DNA of 64,000 nucleotides from UBA2334 sp964396895 (GTDB lineage Bacteria; Pseudomonadota; Gammaproteobacteria; Burkholderiales; Burkholderiaceae_C): assembly GCA_964396895.1 (NCBI GenBank), contig CAYNGJ010000003.1, positions 124,001 through 188,000 of the forward strand, written 5' to 3'. The notes below the pieces were generated by a model that saw only the letters and a list, made by a program, of their open reading frames with translations, was not told where the DNA came from and searched no databases. The position numbers and the translations under genes were made by a program. Of this stretch, positions 51,380-59,739 are shown piece after piece. Positions within the stretch are counted from its first letter, which is position 1. Each line of letters begins with the position of its first letter.

Positions 51380-52303
51380 ATGACCACCCTCAACCACCTC
51401 CCCTCCCGCGTCCAACTCATAGACGTGGGCCCCCGCGACGGCCTGCAAAACGAAAAGCAGCCGGTGCCCGCCGCCGTCAAAACCGAATTGGTCCACCGCT
51501 TGCAAGCCGCGGGCTTGACGGAAATTGAAGTCACCAGCTACGTCAGCCCCAAATGGGTGCCGCAGATGGCCGACAACCACGCGGTCATGCAAGGCATTGC
51601 CCGCCAAAGCGGTGTGCGTTATTCAGTGCTCACGCCCAACCTCAAGGGCTTTGAGGCCGCGCTGGCTGACCGGCCCGACGAGATCGTGGTGTTTGGCGCG
51701 GCCAGCGAGGCCTTCAGCCAGAAAAACATCAATTGCTCCATTGCCGAGAGCATCGAGCGCTTCGCGCCTGTGGTCGAGGCTGCGCTGGCCGCTGGCATCG
51801 CGGTGCGCGGTGCCATGAGCTGCACCGTGGGCTGCCCGTATGAAGGCGACATTGCGCCCGAGCGCGTGGCCTATTTGGCCGGGCTGATGCGCGGCATTGG
51901 CGTGCAGCGGGTGGACGTGGCCGACACCATTGGCGTGGGCACACCCCGCCGGGTGCAAGCGGCCGTTGAAGCGACGCTGAAGCACTTTCATGCGGACCAC
52001 ATCAGCGGTCATTTCCACGACACCTACGGCCAGGCCTTGGTCAACACGCTGGCCGCGCTGGAGATGGGGGTGTGGAACTTCCAGTCATCCATTGCCGGTC
52101 TGGGCGGCTGCCCCTACGCCAAGGGGGCCACGGGCAATGTGGCCACCGAAGACGTGGTGTACCTGCTGCACGGCATGGGCATTGACACGGGCATTGACCT
52201 GGAGGCGCTGGTCGATGCCTCGGCCTACATCAGCGACTTTTTGGGTCGCAAGCCCAACTCCCGCGTGGCCGTGGCCATGCTGAACAAGCGGGCCCAGTCT
52301 TGA
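51380..52303 (+). CDS. liuE: Hydroxymethylglutaryl-CoA lyase
   Basis: This enzyme splits HMG-CoA to acetoacetate and acetyl-CoA, the final step of the leucine pathway. The 307-residue TIM-barrel protein begins VQLIDVGPRDGLQNEKQPV (DRE-type motif) and carries the signature GLGGCPYAKGATGNVATED, containing the active-site Cys, plus the metal-binding HFHDTYGQA. ATG 51380 matches the family start; GAGAG lies upstream. It is separated from liuD by ghrA and the restriction island. Its stop overlaps the TTG of rsmB. Confidence 0.93.
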   Translation: MTTLNHLPSRVQLIDVGPRDGLQNEKQPVPAAVKTELVHRLQAAGLTEIEVTSYVSPKWVPQMADNHAVMQGIARQSGVRYSVLTPNLKGFEAALADRPDEIVVFGAASEAFSQKNINCSIAESIERFAPVVEAALAAGIAVRGAMSCTVGCPYEGDIAPERVAYLAGLMRGIGVQRVDVADTIGVGTPRRVQAAVEATLKHFHADHISGHFHDTYGQALVNTLAALEMGVWNFQSSIAGLGGCPYAKGATGNVATEDVVYLLHGMGIDTGIDLEALVDASAYISDFLGRKPNSRVAVAMLNKRAQS

Positions 52304-53730
52304 GCGCGCCAGCGCCTGTGTCTGCCGCCAGTCCGGTCGCCCGACCGGACGGCGTGGCCAAGACCAGTCCGCCGCTGTCGCGCCAGCTGGTGCAGGCCGC
52401 CCGCTGTGTGCAGGCGGTGCAGGCGGGGCGTTCGCTCACCACCGCACTGCCCGAGGTGCCTGGCCCCTTGCGTCCGGGTGTGCAGGCCCTCACGTTTCAC
52501 GCGCTGCGCCACCTGGGCACGGCCCAGGCGCTGGTGGCCCTGCTGGCCGACAAGGCGCCGCCTGCGCCCGCCCGTGCGCTGCTGTGTGTGGCGCTGGCGT
52601 TGTTGTTGCCGCCAGATGGGGACGAGCAACCTCATTACGAGGCCTTCACCGTGGTGGACCAGTCCGTGGGTGCCGCCCATTCGGTGCGCGGCATGGCCCC
52701 GCAAGCCGGGCTGGTCAACGCCTGCCTGCGCCGCTTTTTGCGCGAGCAGGCCGACCTGTTGGCGCAAGTCCATGCCGACTGGGAAGCCCGCTACAACCAC
52801 CCCGCGTGGTGGGTCAAGCGCGTGCGCCGCGACCACCCTCAGCAGTGGCAGGCCATTCTGGCCGCCAACAACACCGCTGCTCCGCTGGTGTTGCGGATCA
52901 ACACGGCGCACATCACCCGTGAGGCCTACGCGACCCACCTGGCGCAAGCCGGTGTGGCGGCGCGCTCCGTGGGAACCAGTGGCCTGGTGCTGACCCATGC
53001 GGTGGCGGTGGAGGGCCTTCCGGGTTACGACCTGGGCTGGTTCGCGGTGCAAGACCCGGCGGCCCAACTGGCGGCACCGCTGTTGCTGGATGGGTTGCCC
53101 GCCACCAGCGGTCAGCCGCTGCGCGTGTTGGATGCCTGTGCCGCCCCGGGTGGCAAAACCGCCCATTTGCTGGCGCACGCTCAGCAACTGGGCCTGGTGG
53201 TGCAGGTGTTGGCGCTGGAGGTGGATGGTGCGCGCAGCGCCCGCATCACCGAGAACCTGCAACGCCTGCGCGTGCCCGCCGAGGCACGCAGTTCGGCCCA
53301 GGTGGTGGTGGCCGACGCGGGCCACGTGGGGGCGTGGTGGGACGGTGCGCTGTTCGATGCCATCTTGCTGGACGCCCCCTGCACGGCATCTGGCATCGTG
53401 CGCCGCCACCCCGACGTGCGCTGGCTGCGCCGCGAGACCGATGTGGCCGCACTCGCCGAGACCCAGCAGCGCCTTTTGGAGGCGCTGTGGCCGCTGCTGA
53501 CGCCCGGCGGTCGCCTGGTGTATTGCACCTGCTCGGTGTTTCGCGCCGAGGGTCAGCAGCAGGTCGATGCGTTTGTGCAGCGCCACACCGATGCGGTGCC
53601 GGGCATGGCCCCGGGGCATTTGTTGCCCGGTGCCGCAGGGGTGATGGCTGACTTGGCCGACAATCCAGCGGGTGAGAACGACGGTTTCTATTACGCCCGA
53701 CTGGACAAATCCGCTGCCGCCCGTGCCTGA
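52300..53730 (+). CDS. rsmB: 16S rRNA (cytosine-967-C5)-methyltransferase
   Basis: A 476-residue protein with an N-terminal NusB-like RNA-binding domain (about 25-165) and a C-terminal methyltransferase. AdoMet motif DACAAPGGKTAHLL, the first catalytic cysteine block LLDAPCTASGIVRRHPDVRW and the second LVYCTCSVFRAEG are all present. This is RsmB, which modifies C967 of 16S rRNA. TTG start overlapping the liuE stop (TTGA); the NusB-like domain begins about 25 residues later. Confidence 0.92.
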   Translation: MSAPAPVSAASPVARPDGVAKTSPPLSRQLVQAARCVQAVQAGRSLTTALPEVPGPLRPGVQALTFHALRHLGTAQALVALLADKAPPAPARALLCVALALLLPPDGDEQPHYEAFTVVDQSVGAAHSVRGMAPQAGLVNACLRRFLREQADLLAQVHADWEARYNHPAWWVKRVRRDHPQQWQAILAANNTAAPLVLRINTAHITREAYATHLAQAGVAARSVGTSGLVLTHAVAVEGLPGYDLGWFAVQDPAAQLAAPLLLDGLPATSGQPLRVLDACAAPGGKTAHLLAHAQQLGLVVQVLALEVDGARSARITENLQRLRVPAEARSSAQVVVADAGHVGAWWDGALFDAILLDAPCTASGIVRRHPDVRWLRRETDVAALAETQQRLLEALWPLLTPGGRLVYCTCSVFRAEGQQQVDAFVQRHTDAVPGMAPGHLLPGAAGVMADLADNPAGENDGFYYARLDKSAAARA

Positions 53731-54409
53731 CGCGCGGCGGTGCTGTGCCCTTCGTGGGTGGCTGACGTGGTGGGTGTGGGTGGTCTGTCTCGTGGGCCTG
53801 ACGCTCCCGGTGCAGGCCGCCAGCATCCAGCAACTCACGCTGGAGCGCACCGAGGAGGGGCTGTTTCTCTCGTCCGTGATTGATCTGGAACTGGGCCAGG
53901 CGGTGGAGGATGCCTTGCTGCGGTCCGTCCCCATTTATTTTGTGGCCCAGGCCGAGGTGCTGCGGGAGCGCTGGTACTGGTCTGACAGGCGCGTGGCCAG
54001 CGCCAGCCGCACCTACCGCCTGGCCTACCAACCCCTGACGCGCCGTTGGCGGGTCAGCGTGTCGTCGGGTTCTGGGCCTGGCGTCGGTTTGCAATACGCA
54101 CTGCACCAGAACCATGCCAGCCTGGCGCAGGCACTGGCCACCATCACACGCCAGTCGGACTGGACGCTGGCCGAGGCATCTCGTCTGGAGGCCGGGGCGG
54201 CCTACCGGGTGGACTACCGCTTCAAGCTGGACATGGCCTTGCTGCCCAGGCCGTTTCAGCTGGGCATGAATGCGCAAACCGATTGGAACCTCGACCTGCG
54301 CCACTCGCTGGACGTGCCGGCCCAGGTTTCCATCGACAAGGCTGGCGCCGACAAAGACCCCGACCCATCCGGCGCTGGCGGCGGCACCCCATCGGGCAAG
54401 ACCCCATGA
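53723..54409 (+). CDS. DUF4390 domain protein, exported
   Basis: A protein of about 228 residues with a signal-anchor-like segment (WLTWWVWVVCLVGLTLPVQA) and a DUF4390 domain (LTLERTEEGLFLSSVIDLEL to FKLDMALLPRPFQLGM). Function is unknown; in Burkholderiales it regularly sits between rsmB and an NtrY-like kinase. The start is uncertain: GTG 53723 overlaps rsmB by eight bases, while GTG 53672 would give a larger overlap. The C-terminal tail is Asp/Gly-rich. The stop overlaps the kinase ATG (ATGA). Confidence 0.82.
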   Translation: MPDARRCCALRGWLTWWVWVVCLVGLTLPVQAASIQQLTLERTEEGLFLSSVIDLELGQAVEDALLRSVPIYFVAQAEVLRERWYWSDRRVASASRTYRLAYQPLTRRWRVSVSSGSGPGVGLQYALHQNHASLAQALATITRQSDWTLAEASRLEAGAAYRVDYRFKLDMALLPRPFQLGMNAQTDWNLDLRHSLDVPAQVSIDKAGADKDPDPSGAGGGTPSGKTP

Positions 54410-56694
54410 CCCACCCCGGCCCGGCAGTTCACCCGGCGGGTGAGCCCGACACCTCGCACGCGGCCCGCCGACGCTGGGCCGTGGTGGCGGCGTTGGCCTT
54501 CATGGCGGGACTGGCGCTGGTGCTCATGTTCATGCTCACCACCGCCACCGACAACCGGGCGTTGTACGAGGTGCATTACGCGCGCTTGTTGGGCCTCAAC
54601 ATCGTGGTGGCGCTCATCCTGTTCGGGGTGATCGCCTGGGCGCTGGTGCGGCTGGTGCTGCGGTTTCGGCGCAAAAAGTTTGGCAGCCAGTTGCTCGCCA
54701 AACTGGTGGCGGTGTTTGCCCTGGTGGGCCTGTTGCCCGGTGTGCTGATTTACGGGGTGTCGTACCAGTTTGTGTCGCGCTCCATCGAGAGCTGGTTCGA
54801 CGTGCGCGTGGAGTCTGCGCTGACCGCAGGGGTTAACCTGGGCCGCACCGCGCTGGACACCCTCAGCAAAGACCTGGCCAACAAAGTGCAGTTGGCGGCC
54901 CGGCAGCTGTCCAATGTGCCGGACAACGGGGCGGCCTTGACGGTAGAGCGCATCCACGAGCAACTGTCGGCCAACGATGTGCAGCTCTGGAGCGCCAGCG
55001 GGCAGTTGCTGGCCAGCGCCGGTGCTTCCCGTTTTCGGCTGCGGCCAGAGCCACCCTCGGCCAGTTGGCTGCGCACCGTGCGCGCCGAGCGCACGGTCAC
55101 ACAGATGGAGGGGTTGGACGACCTGAGCGACGACGGCGGTACCCGCCAAACGCCGCCCGAAGCGCGGGTGCGGGTGTGGGCCGTGGTGAACAACCCCGGT
55201 TTTGGCTTTTCGGCTGAGCCCCGTTACCTGCACGTGGTGCAGACCCTGCCCGAGGCCCTGGTGCTCGACGCCCTGGCCGTGCAGGCGGCCAACCGCGAGT
55301 ACCAGGAGCGCGCCCTGGCCCGCGATGGTCTGCGGCGCATGTACATCGGCACGCTGACCTTGGCCCTTTTTCTGTCGGTGTTTGCCGCCGTGTTGCTGGC
55401 CGCCATTCTGGGCAACCAGCTGGTGCGCCCACTGCTGTTGTTGGCCGAGGGGGTGCGTGATGTGGCCAGGGGCGATCTCCGCCCCAAGGTGGCCAGCGCC
55501 TCCAAAGACGAACTGGGTGGCCTGACGCGGGCCTTTGCCGACATGACTCAGCAACTGGCCGATGCGCGCAACTCGTTGGATCACAGCATGTCGCAGGTGG
55601 ATGCGGCCAGGGCCAACCTGCAAACCATTCTGGACAACCTGACCGCCGGCGTGGTGGTGTTGAATGCGCAGGGGGTGATCGACTCCATCAACCCCGGTGC
55701 CACGCGCATTTTGCGCACCCCCCTGGCGGCTTACCTGAACCAACCATTGGTCCAGGTGCCTGGTCTGGAGGTGCTGGCGCAGGGGGTGCTGCAGCAGTTC
55801 GAGCGCCTGACGGGTGAGCCACCGGTGTCAACGCCAGACACCGCCAGTGTGCCCACGGGCACCTGGCAGCAGTCGTTCGAGTGGGGCAACAGCAGCACCG
55901 AGGGGCTGGTGCAAGACGGCATCACCATCGTGGCGCGGGGGGCCTGGTTGCCCGAGGGCAAGCGGCTGGTGGTGTTTGACGATGTGTCCGAGCTGGCATC
56001 CGCCCAGCGGGCCAAGGCCTGGGGCGAGGTGGCGCGACGCTTGGCGCACGAAATCAAAAACCCGCTCACGCCCATTCAATTGTCGGCCGAGCGGCTGGCC
56101 ATGAAGCTCGACGGCAAGCTCGATGCCCCGGGTCAGGCCTTGCTCACCCGGTCGGTGAAAACCATCGTGGACCAGGTCGATGCCATGAAGCGCTTGGTCA
56201 ACGAGTTCCGGGATTACGCCAGGCTGCCTTCCGCGCAGCTGCAGCCGGTGGACCTCAATGCCCTCATCACCGATGTGCTGGGTCTGTACGACACGGCGCA
56301 GGTGCCCGTGGTGGCCGACTTGGACCCCCAGTGTCCGCGCATCGCTGCCGATGCCCAGCAGGTCAGGCAGATCATTCACAACCTGGTGCAAAACGCCCAG
56401 GACGCGACCCCGGTGGGCAGTGGGGCGGTGGTCACCCTCAAAACCCGGCTGGGCAGCACGGGGCAACGGGTGCGGTTGGTGGTGCAAGACGAAGGCGCGG
56501 GCTTTGCCGAACACATCCTCAAACGGGTGTTCGAGCCATATGTGACCACCAAAGCCAAGGGCACAGGCCTGGGGCTGGCCGTGGTGAAAAAAATGGTGGA
56601 CGAACACGGGGGCCGCATCGACGTGGCCAACCGTGAGTCAGGTGGCCAGATTCAGGGTGGCCAAGTGACGGTATCATTCGCAGTTGCGAATTAA
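54406..56694 (+). CDS. NtrY-like sensor histidine kinase
   Basis: A 762-residue membrane sensor kinase. Two N-terminal transmembrane segments (about 25-45 and 63-85), a third near 104-125 and a fourth near 310-332 frame an extracytoplasmic domain. HAMP (about 330-385) and PAS (about 400-500) follow. HisKA has phospho-acceptor His548 in RLAHEIKNPLTPIQLSAERLAMKL, and the ATPase has NLVQNAQDAT, DEGAGF and GTGLGLAVVKKM. The architecture is that of NtrY, which responds to nitrogen or redox state. ATG 54406 is coupled to DUF4390. The cognate regulator follows 27 bases downstream. Confidence 0.9.
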   Translation: MTHPGPAVHPAGEPDTSHAARRRWAVVAALAFMAGLALVLMFMLTTATDNRALYEVHYARLLGLNIVVALILFGVIAWALVRLVLRFRRKKFGSQLLAKLVAVFALVGLLPGVLIYGVSYQFVSRSIESWFDVRVESALTAGVNLGRTALDTLSKDLANKVQLAARQLSNVPDNGAALTVERIHEQLSANDVQLWSASGQLLASAGASRFRLRPEPPSASWLRTVRAERTVTQMEGLDDLSDDGGTRQTPPEARVRVWAVVNNPGFGFSAEPRYLHVVQTLPEALVLDALAVQAANREYQERALARDGLRRMYIGTLTLALFLSVFAAVLLAAILGNQLVRPLLLLAEGVRDVARGDLRPKVASASKDELGGLTRAFADMTQQLADARNSLDHSMSQVDAARANLQTILDNLTAGVVVLNAQGVIDSINPGATRILRTPLAAYLNQPLVQVPGLEVLAQGVLQQFERLTGEPPVSTPDTASVPTGTWQQSFEWGNSSTEGLVQDGITIVARGAWLPEGKRLVVFDDVSELASAQRAKAWGEVARRLAHEIKNPLTPIQLSAERLAMKLDGKLDAPGQALLTRSVKTIVDQVDAMKRLVNEFRDYARLPSAQLQPVDLNALITDVLGLYDTAQVPVVADLDPQCPRIAADAQQVRQIIHNLVQNAQDATPVGSGAVVTLKTRLGSTGQRVRLVVQDEGAGFAEHILKRVFEPYVTTKAKGTGLGLAVVKKMVDEHGGRIDVANRESGGQIQGGQVTVSFAVAN

Positions 56695-56721
56695 CAACAG
56701 CCCTGGAGGGAGTGGAAACGC

Positions 56722-57405
56722 ATGGCAAACATACTGGTGGTGGACGATGAGCTGGGGATACGGGACTTGCTATCCGAAATCCTCAACGACGAAGGGCATG
56801 CGGTGGAGCTGGCCGAGAACGCTTCACAGGCGCGCGCCGCCCGACTGCAAGCGCGGCCAGACTTGGTGTTGCTGGACATCTGGATGCCCGACACCGACGG
56901 CGTGACCTTGCTCAAGGAGTGGTCCAGCAACGGCCTGCTGACCATGCCCGTGGTGATGATGAGTGGTCACGCCACCATTGACACCGCCGTGGAGGCCACC
57001 CGCATCGGTGCCATGGCCTTCTTGGAAAAACCCATCACGCTGCAAAAGTTGCTGAAGGCGGTGGAGCAGGGGCTGGCCAAGCCGGCCGAGAAAGTCCGCC
57101 CCACCGCGTTGAACCATGCCCCTGTGGCGAACGACCTGACCGTGGAATTTGCCATGACCGGCGGCGTGCTCACCGAGGTGTGCGCCGAGCTGGGGCCGAT
57201 ACCTGAGCAGTCTTTCGTCCTCGACAAGCCGTTGCGTGAAGCCCGCGACGAGTTCGAGAAGGCCTATTTCGAATTTCACTTGGCCAAAGAAGCAGGATCC
57301 ATGACCCGTGTGGCCGAAAAGACCGGGCTGGAACGCACCCACCTCTACCGCAAGCTCAAGCAGCTGGGTGTGGACCTGTCTCGTGGCAAACGCAACCACT
57401 ACTGA
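56722..57405 (+). CDS. NtrX-like response regulator without AAA+ domain
   Basis: A 227-residue regulator with an N-terminal receiver (ILVVDDELGIRDLL, phosphorylation site Asp52 in LLDIWMPDTDG, and KPITLQKLL). A linker and a C-terminal Fis-type helix-turn-helix follow (MTRVAEKTGLERTHLYRKLKQLGVDL). Classical NtrX has about 450 residues with a sigma-54-interacting AAA+ ATPase between these parts; here it is absent. GGAGGGAG lies upstream of the ATG. It most likely works with the kinase just upstream, binding DNA without activating sigma-54. Confidence 0.9.
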   Translation: MANILVVDDELGIRDLLSEILNDEGHAVELAENASQARAARLQARPDLVLLDIWMPDTDGVTLLKEWSSNGLLTMPVVMMSGHATIDTAVEATRIGAMAFLEKPITLQKLLKAVEQGLAKPAEKVRPTALNHAPVANDLTVEFAMTGGVLTEVCAELGPIPEQSFVLDKPLREARDEFEKAYFEFHLAKEAGSMTRVAEKTGLERTHLYRKLKQLGVDLSRGKRNHY

Positions 57406-57444
57406 GGCGTGCGGCCATCCCGTGGTGGAAGGCGTGCTTTTCGG

Positions 57445-57453
57445 TGATATAAT
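57445..57453 (+). promoter_or_regulatory. Extended -10 promoter of tRNA-Phe
   Basis: TGATATAAT at 57445-57453 contains a consensus TATAAT (57448-57453) with the extended TGn element. It lies nine bases before the mature tRNA. No clear -35 box is visible. Confidence 0.65.
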
Positions 57454-57462
57454 TTTGGTCTT

Positions 57463-57538
57463 GGCCCGGTAGCTCAGTTGGTAGAGCAGCGGATTGAAAA
57501 TCCGCGTGTCGATGGTTCGATTCCGTCCCAGGCCACCA
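57463..57538 (+). tRNA. tRNA-Phe (anticodon GAA)
   Basis: A 76-base tRNA with encoded CCA. D-stem GCTC/GAGC, anticodon stem GCGGA/TCCGC with loop TTGAAAA (GAA), and T-arm GATGG-TTCGATT-CCGTC are all in place. The acceptor stem GGCCCGG pairs with CCAGGCC except for a C-A mismatch at the fifth pair. The two ends otherwise fit, and an intrinsic terminator follows directly. Confidence 0.95.
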
Positions 57539-57544
57539 GATCTC

Positions 57545-57577
57545 AAAAGCGACCCTCGAAAGACGGTCGCTTTTTTG
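57545..57577 (+). terminator. Intrinsic terminator after tRNA-Phe
   Basis: AAAAGCGACC (57545-57554) pairs perfectly with GGTCGCTTTT (57565-57574) over ten bases, with a T-run from 57571 to 57576. Confidence 0.9.
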
Positions 57578-57610
57578 TTTGCCCGCGCCAACATGGGGTG
57601 GGCGGGTGAA

Positions 57611-57669
57611 GTTGATTTTTGGTATAAAAATGCCTTTCAACGCTTGATTGAATTGAACAGTTTGCTATG
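57611..57669. repeat. GCGCT-family repeat carrying the start codon of the YbaK-type gene
   Basis: TTGATTTTTGGTATAAAAAT, then GCCTTTCAACGCTTGATT, ending TTTGCTATGA. The ATG within the terminal GCTATG is the start codon at 57667, as in the copy at 35217. Confidence 0.6.
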
Positions 57670-58263
57670 ACTGATTTGACCACGCCCATACTGTCCTCGG
57701 GTTTTGCCGGTTCTCTCCATGCCTTGCCCGACGGTGTGCAGCGTGTGGCGGCCGAGCTGCTGCGCTTGGGCCATGCGCAAACGCCCGTCATGCTCAACGA
57801 CGCGGCGCGCACCGCGCAGCAGGCGGCGGATGCCCTGGGTGTGGCGCTGGGACAAATTGCCAAAAGCATCATTTTTCGACGCAAACCCGATGGGGTGGCG
57901 GTGCTGGTTGTCACCTCGGGCGACCGCCGGGTGGACGAGGCACGGGTGCAGGCCCTGGTGTGCTTACCACCAGAGGACCAGGCCTTGCATGATCACGAGG
58001 GGACGGTGTTCAAGCTGGGGCGGGCCAATGCCGAGTTTGTCAAACAAGCCACTGGGTTCTCCATTGGGGGGGTGTCACCCTTGGCCCATGCCACACCGCC
58101 CTTGACCCTGATTGACCGCGAGTTGTTTCGGTTTGACGAGGTGTGGGCCGCCGCTGGGCATCCGCACGCAGTGTTTCGGTTGTCGCCCCACGATCTGGTG
58201 GCCTGGACGGGTGCCCCGGTGGCCGACGTGGTGTTGGTGGAGCCGCCACAATCGGCCGCATGA
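57667..58263 (+). CDS. YbaK/ProX-type aminoacyl-tRNA deacylase family protein
   Basis: A 198-residue protein with the YbaK/aminoacyl-tRNA-editing domain: LGVALGQIAKSIIFRRK, VLVVTSGDRRVDEARV and KQATGFSIGGVSPLAH are family blocks. Relatives remove mischarged amino acids such as Ala or Cys from tRNA-Pro. The start ATG lies in a repeat element and has no clear Shine-Dalgarno sequence, so a different start is possible. It forms a coupled operon with the DUF1289 gene (ATGA). Confidence 0.87.
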   Translation: MTDLTTPILSSGFAGSLHALPDGVQRVAAELLRLGHAQTPVMLNDAARTAQQAADALGVALGQIAKSIIFRRKPDGVAVLVVTSGDRRVDEARVQALVCLPPEDQALHDHEGTVFKLGRANAEFVKQATGFSIGGVSPLAHATPPLTLIDRELFRFDEVWAAAGHPHAVFRLSPHDLVAWTGAPVADVVLVEPPQSAA

Positions 58264-58532
58264 GTATCACCACCATGCCAGCAGCGCACCGCGTGTCCTT
58301 GCAGGCCGCACGCCAGAAGTACCCGCACCAGAGCGTGCCTTCGCCTTGTGTGGGGGTGTGCAAAATAGACCAGGCCAAAGGATGGTGCTCGGGTTGTTAC
58401 CGCAGCTTGGATGAAATTGCCGGGTGGAGCCGCTTGCCCGACCACGACAAGCGTCGCCTGTGGGTGTTGGTGGAAGCGCGCCAGGCAGCCTGCCTGGAGG
58501 GTGCCATTGGCCTGCCTGGGAGCCAGCCATGA
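58260..58532 (+). CDS. DUF1289 family small cysteine-rich protein
   Basis: A 90-residue protein with the DUF1289 signature PSPCVGVCKIDQAKGWCSGC, a CX3C-X8-CX2C cluster likely to bind a metal ion or iron-sulfur centre, followed by the family RSLDEIAGW. Function unknown. ATG 58260 overlaps the upstream stop and its own stop overlaps the next start (ATGA both sides), so translation of the three genes is coupled. Confidence 0.88.
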   Translation: MSITTMPAAHRVSLQAARQKYPHQSVPSPCVGVCKIDQAKGWCSGCYRSLDEIAGWSRLPDHDKRRLWVLVEARQAACLEGAIGLPGSQP

Positions 58533-59206
58533 AGGACATCACCTTTTATTTTGATCCCATTTCGCCCTTTGCCTGGTTGGCGTTCGAGCGACTGCCGCAG
58601 GTCCTGGCGGGCAGCAGTTACCGGGTGATTTACAAGCCGGTGCTGTTCGCCGCCCTGCTCAAAGCCCATGGCCAGTTGGGGCCGGCCGAAATTCCGGCCA
58701 AGCGCGACTGGACCTATCGGCATGTGCAATGGCTGGGGCACCACCTGGGGGTGCCACTGGCCATGCCTGCGGCCCACCCCTTCAACCCGCTGCCCCTGTT
58801 GCGCCTGGCATTGGCGTGTGCCCAGCCCGGGTCGCCAGGTGCCTGCAACCGCTGGGTGGCTGCCCAGGTATTGGGTCATGTGTGGCAAGGCGGTGGTGCC
58901 GCCACCTCGCCAGAGCGCCTGGTGGCCTTGCGCGCCGCGCTGCTCGGCCACATGACCCAGCGCGGTCTGGAGATGGCCGACCCTGAGGGCGCTGCCGTGA
59001 AGCAGCAGTTGCGCTGCAACACCGGCGATGCGCTGGCCCAGGGTGCGTTCGGGGTACCCACCTGCGTGGTGGACGGGCGCTTGTTCTGGGGGCTGGACGG
59101 TTTGCCCATGCTCAAGGCCTACTTGGATGGCGATGCGTGGTTTGACGCCGACCACTGGGCCAATGCGGCGGCCCTGCCCGCCGATGTTCAGCGCGTGCCG
59201 GGCTGA
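58529..59206 (+). CDS. 2-hydroxychromene-2-carboxylate isomerase-type protein (DsbA/GST-kappa fold)
   Basis: A 225-residue thioredoxin-fold protein starting FYFDPISPFAWLAFERLPQ, where Ser12 occupies the active-site position of the DsbA CxxC loop. GVFGVPTCVV-type sequence (here GAFGVPTCVVDGRLFWG) near the C-terminus is the cis-Pro region. Relatives isomerise 2-hydroxychromene-2-carboxylate in naphthalene breakdown or act as kappa-class glutathione transferases. No aromatic pathway genes are nearby, so the actual substrate is open. Confidence 0.85.
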   Translation: MKDITFYFDPISPFAWLAFERLPQVLAGSSYRVIYKPVLFAALLKAHGQLGPAEIPAKRDWTYRHVQWLGHHLGVPLAMPAAHPFNPLPLLRLALACAQPGSPGACNRWVAAQVLGHVWQGGGAATSPERLVALRAALLGHMTQRGLEMADPEGAAVKQQLRCNTGDALAQGAFGVPTCVVDGRLFWGLDGLPMLKAYLDGDAWFDADHWANAAALPADVQRVPG

Positions 59207-59297
59207 GGTGTGGGCGCTTCCCCGTGCTTTCCCGCATCGGGCGGGGGCGGGGCAGGCCGTAACATCAGGGGTTGTTCATTCACACCGGAGATGATCC

Positions 59298-59735
59298 ATG
59301 TTCAAGAAAATTCTCGTCCCCTCTGACGGCTCCACCCAGGCCCACAAGGCCGCCGAGGTGGCCGCGGACTTGGCCAAAAGCCAGGGCGCCCAGATTGTGG
59401 GCATTTACGTGATCGACCCATTCCCCTTCATCGGCATTGGTGACGCCTCCGCCGTGGGCTTGCAGGCCTACATGTCCGAGGCGCAGGCGGCGGCCGGCAA
59501 GTCGCTGTCGATGATCCGTGAAATGTGCGAGGCACGCGGGGTGACCTGCGTGGGCGACACCATTGAGCGCAGCACCGCGTACGAAGGCATTCTGGAAACG
59601 GCTGAGGCCGAAGGCTGTGACCTGATCGTGATGGGGTCGCATGGCCGCAAGGGCATCCAGGCCCTGATTCTGGGCAGTGTGGCGCAGAAGGTGTTGACGC
59701 ACGCCAAGGTGCCCGTGCTCATCATCAAGGGCTGA
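59298..59735 (+). CDS. Universal stress protein (UspA family)
   Basis: A 145-residue single Usp domain beginning MFKKILVPSDGSTQAHKAAE with the ATP-binding signature GSHGRKGIQALILGSVAQ, so it is of the nucleotide-binding type. Expressed as a monocistron, with GGAGATG before the ATG. A LysR gene converges with only four bases between the stop codons. Confidence 0.92.
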   Translation: MFKKILVPSDGSTQAHKAAEVAADLAKSQGAQIVGIYVIDPFPFIGIGDASAVGLQAYMSEAQAAAGKSLSMIREMCEARGVTCVGDTIERSTAYEGILETAEAEGCDLIVMGSHGRKGIQALILGSVAQKVLTHAKVPVLIIKG

Positions 59736-59739
59736 GGGT

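Noticed and set aside
52225..53934. Open frame of 569 codons on the minus strand opposite rsmB
   Set aside because: Shadow of rsmB; Arg/Gln/His-rich, no domains.
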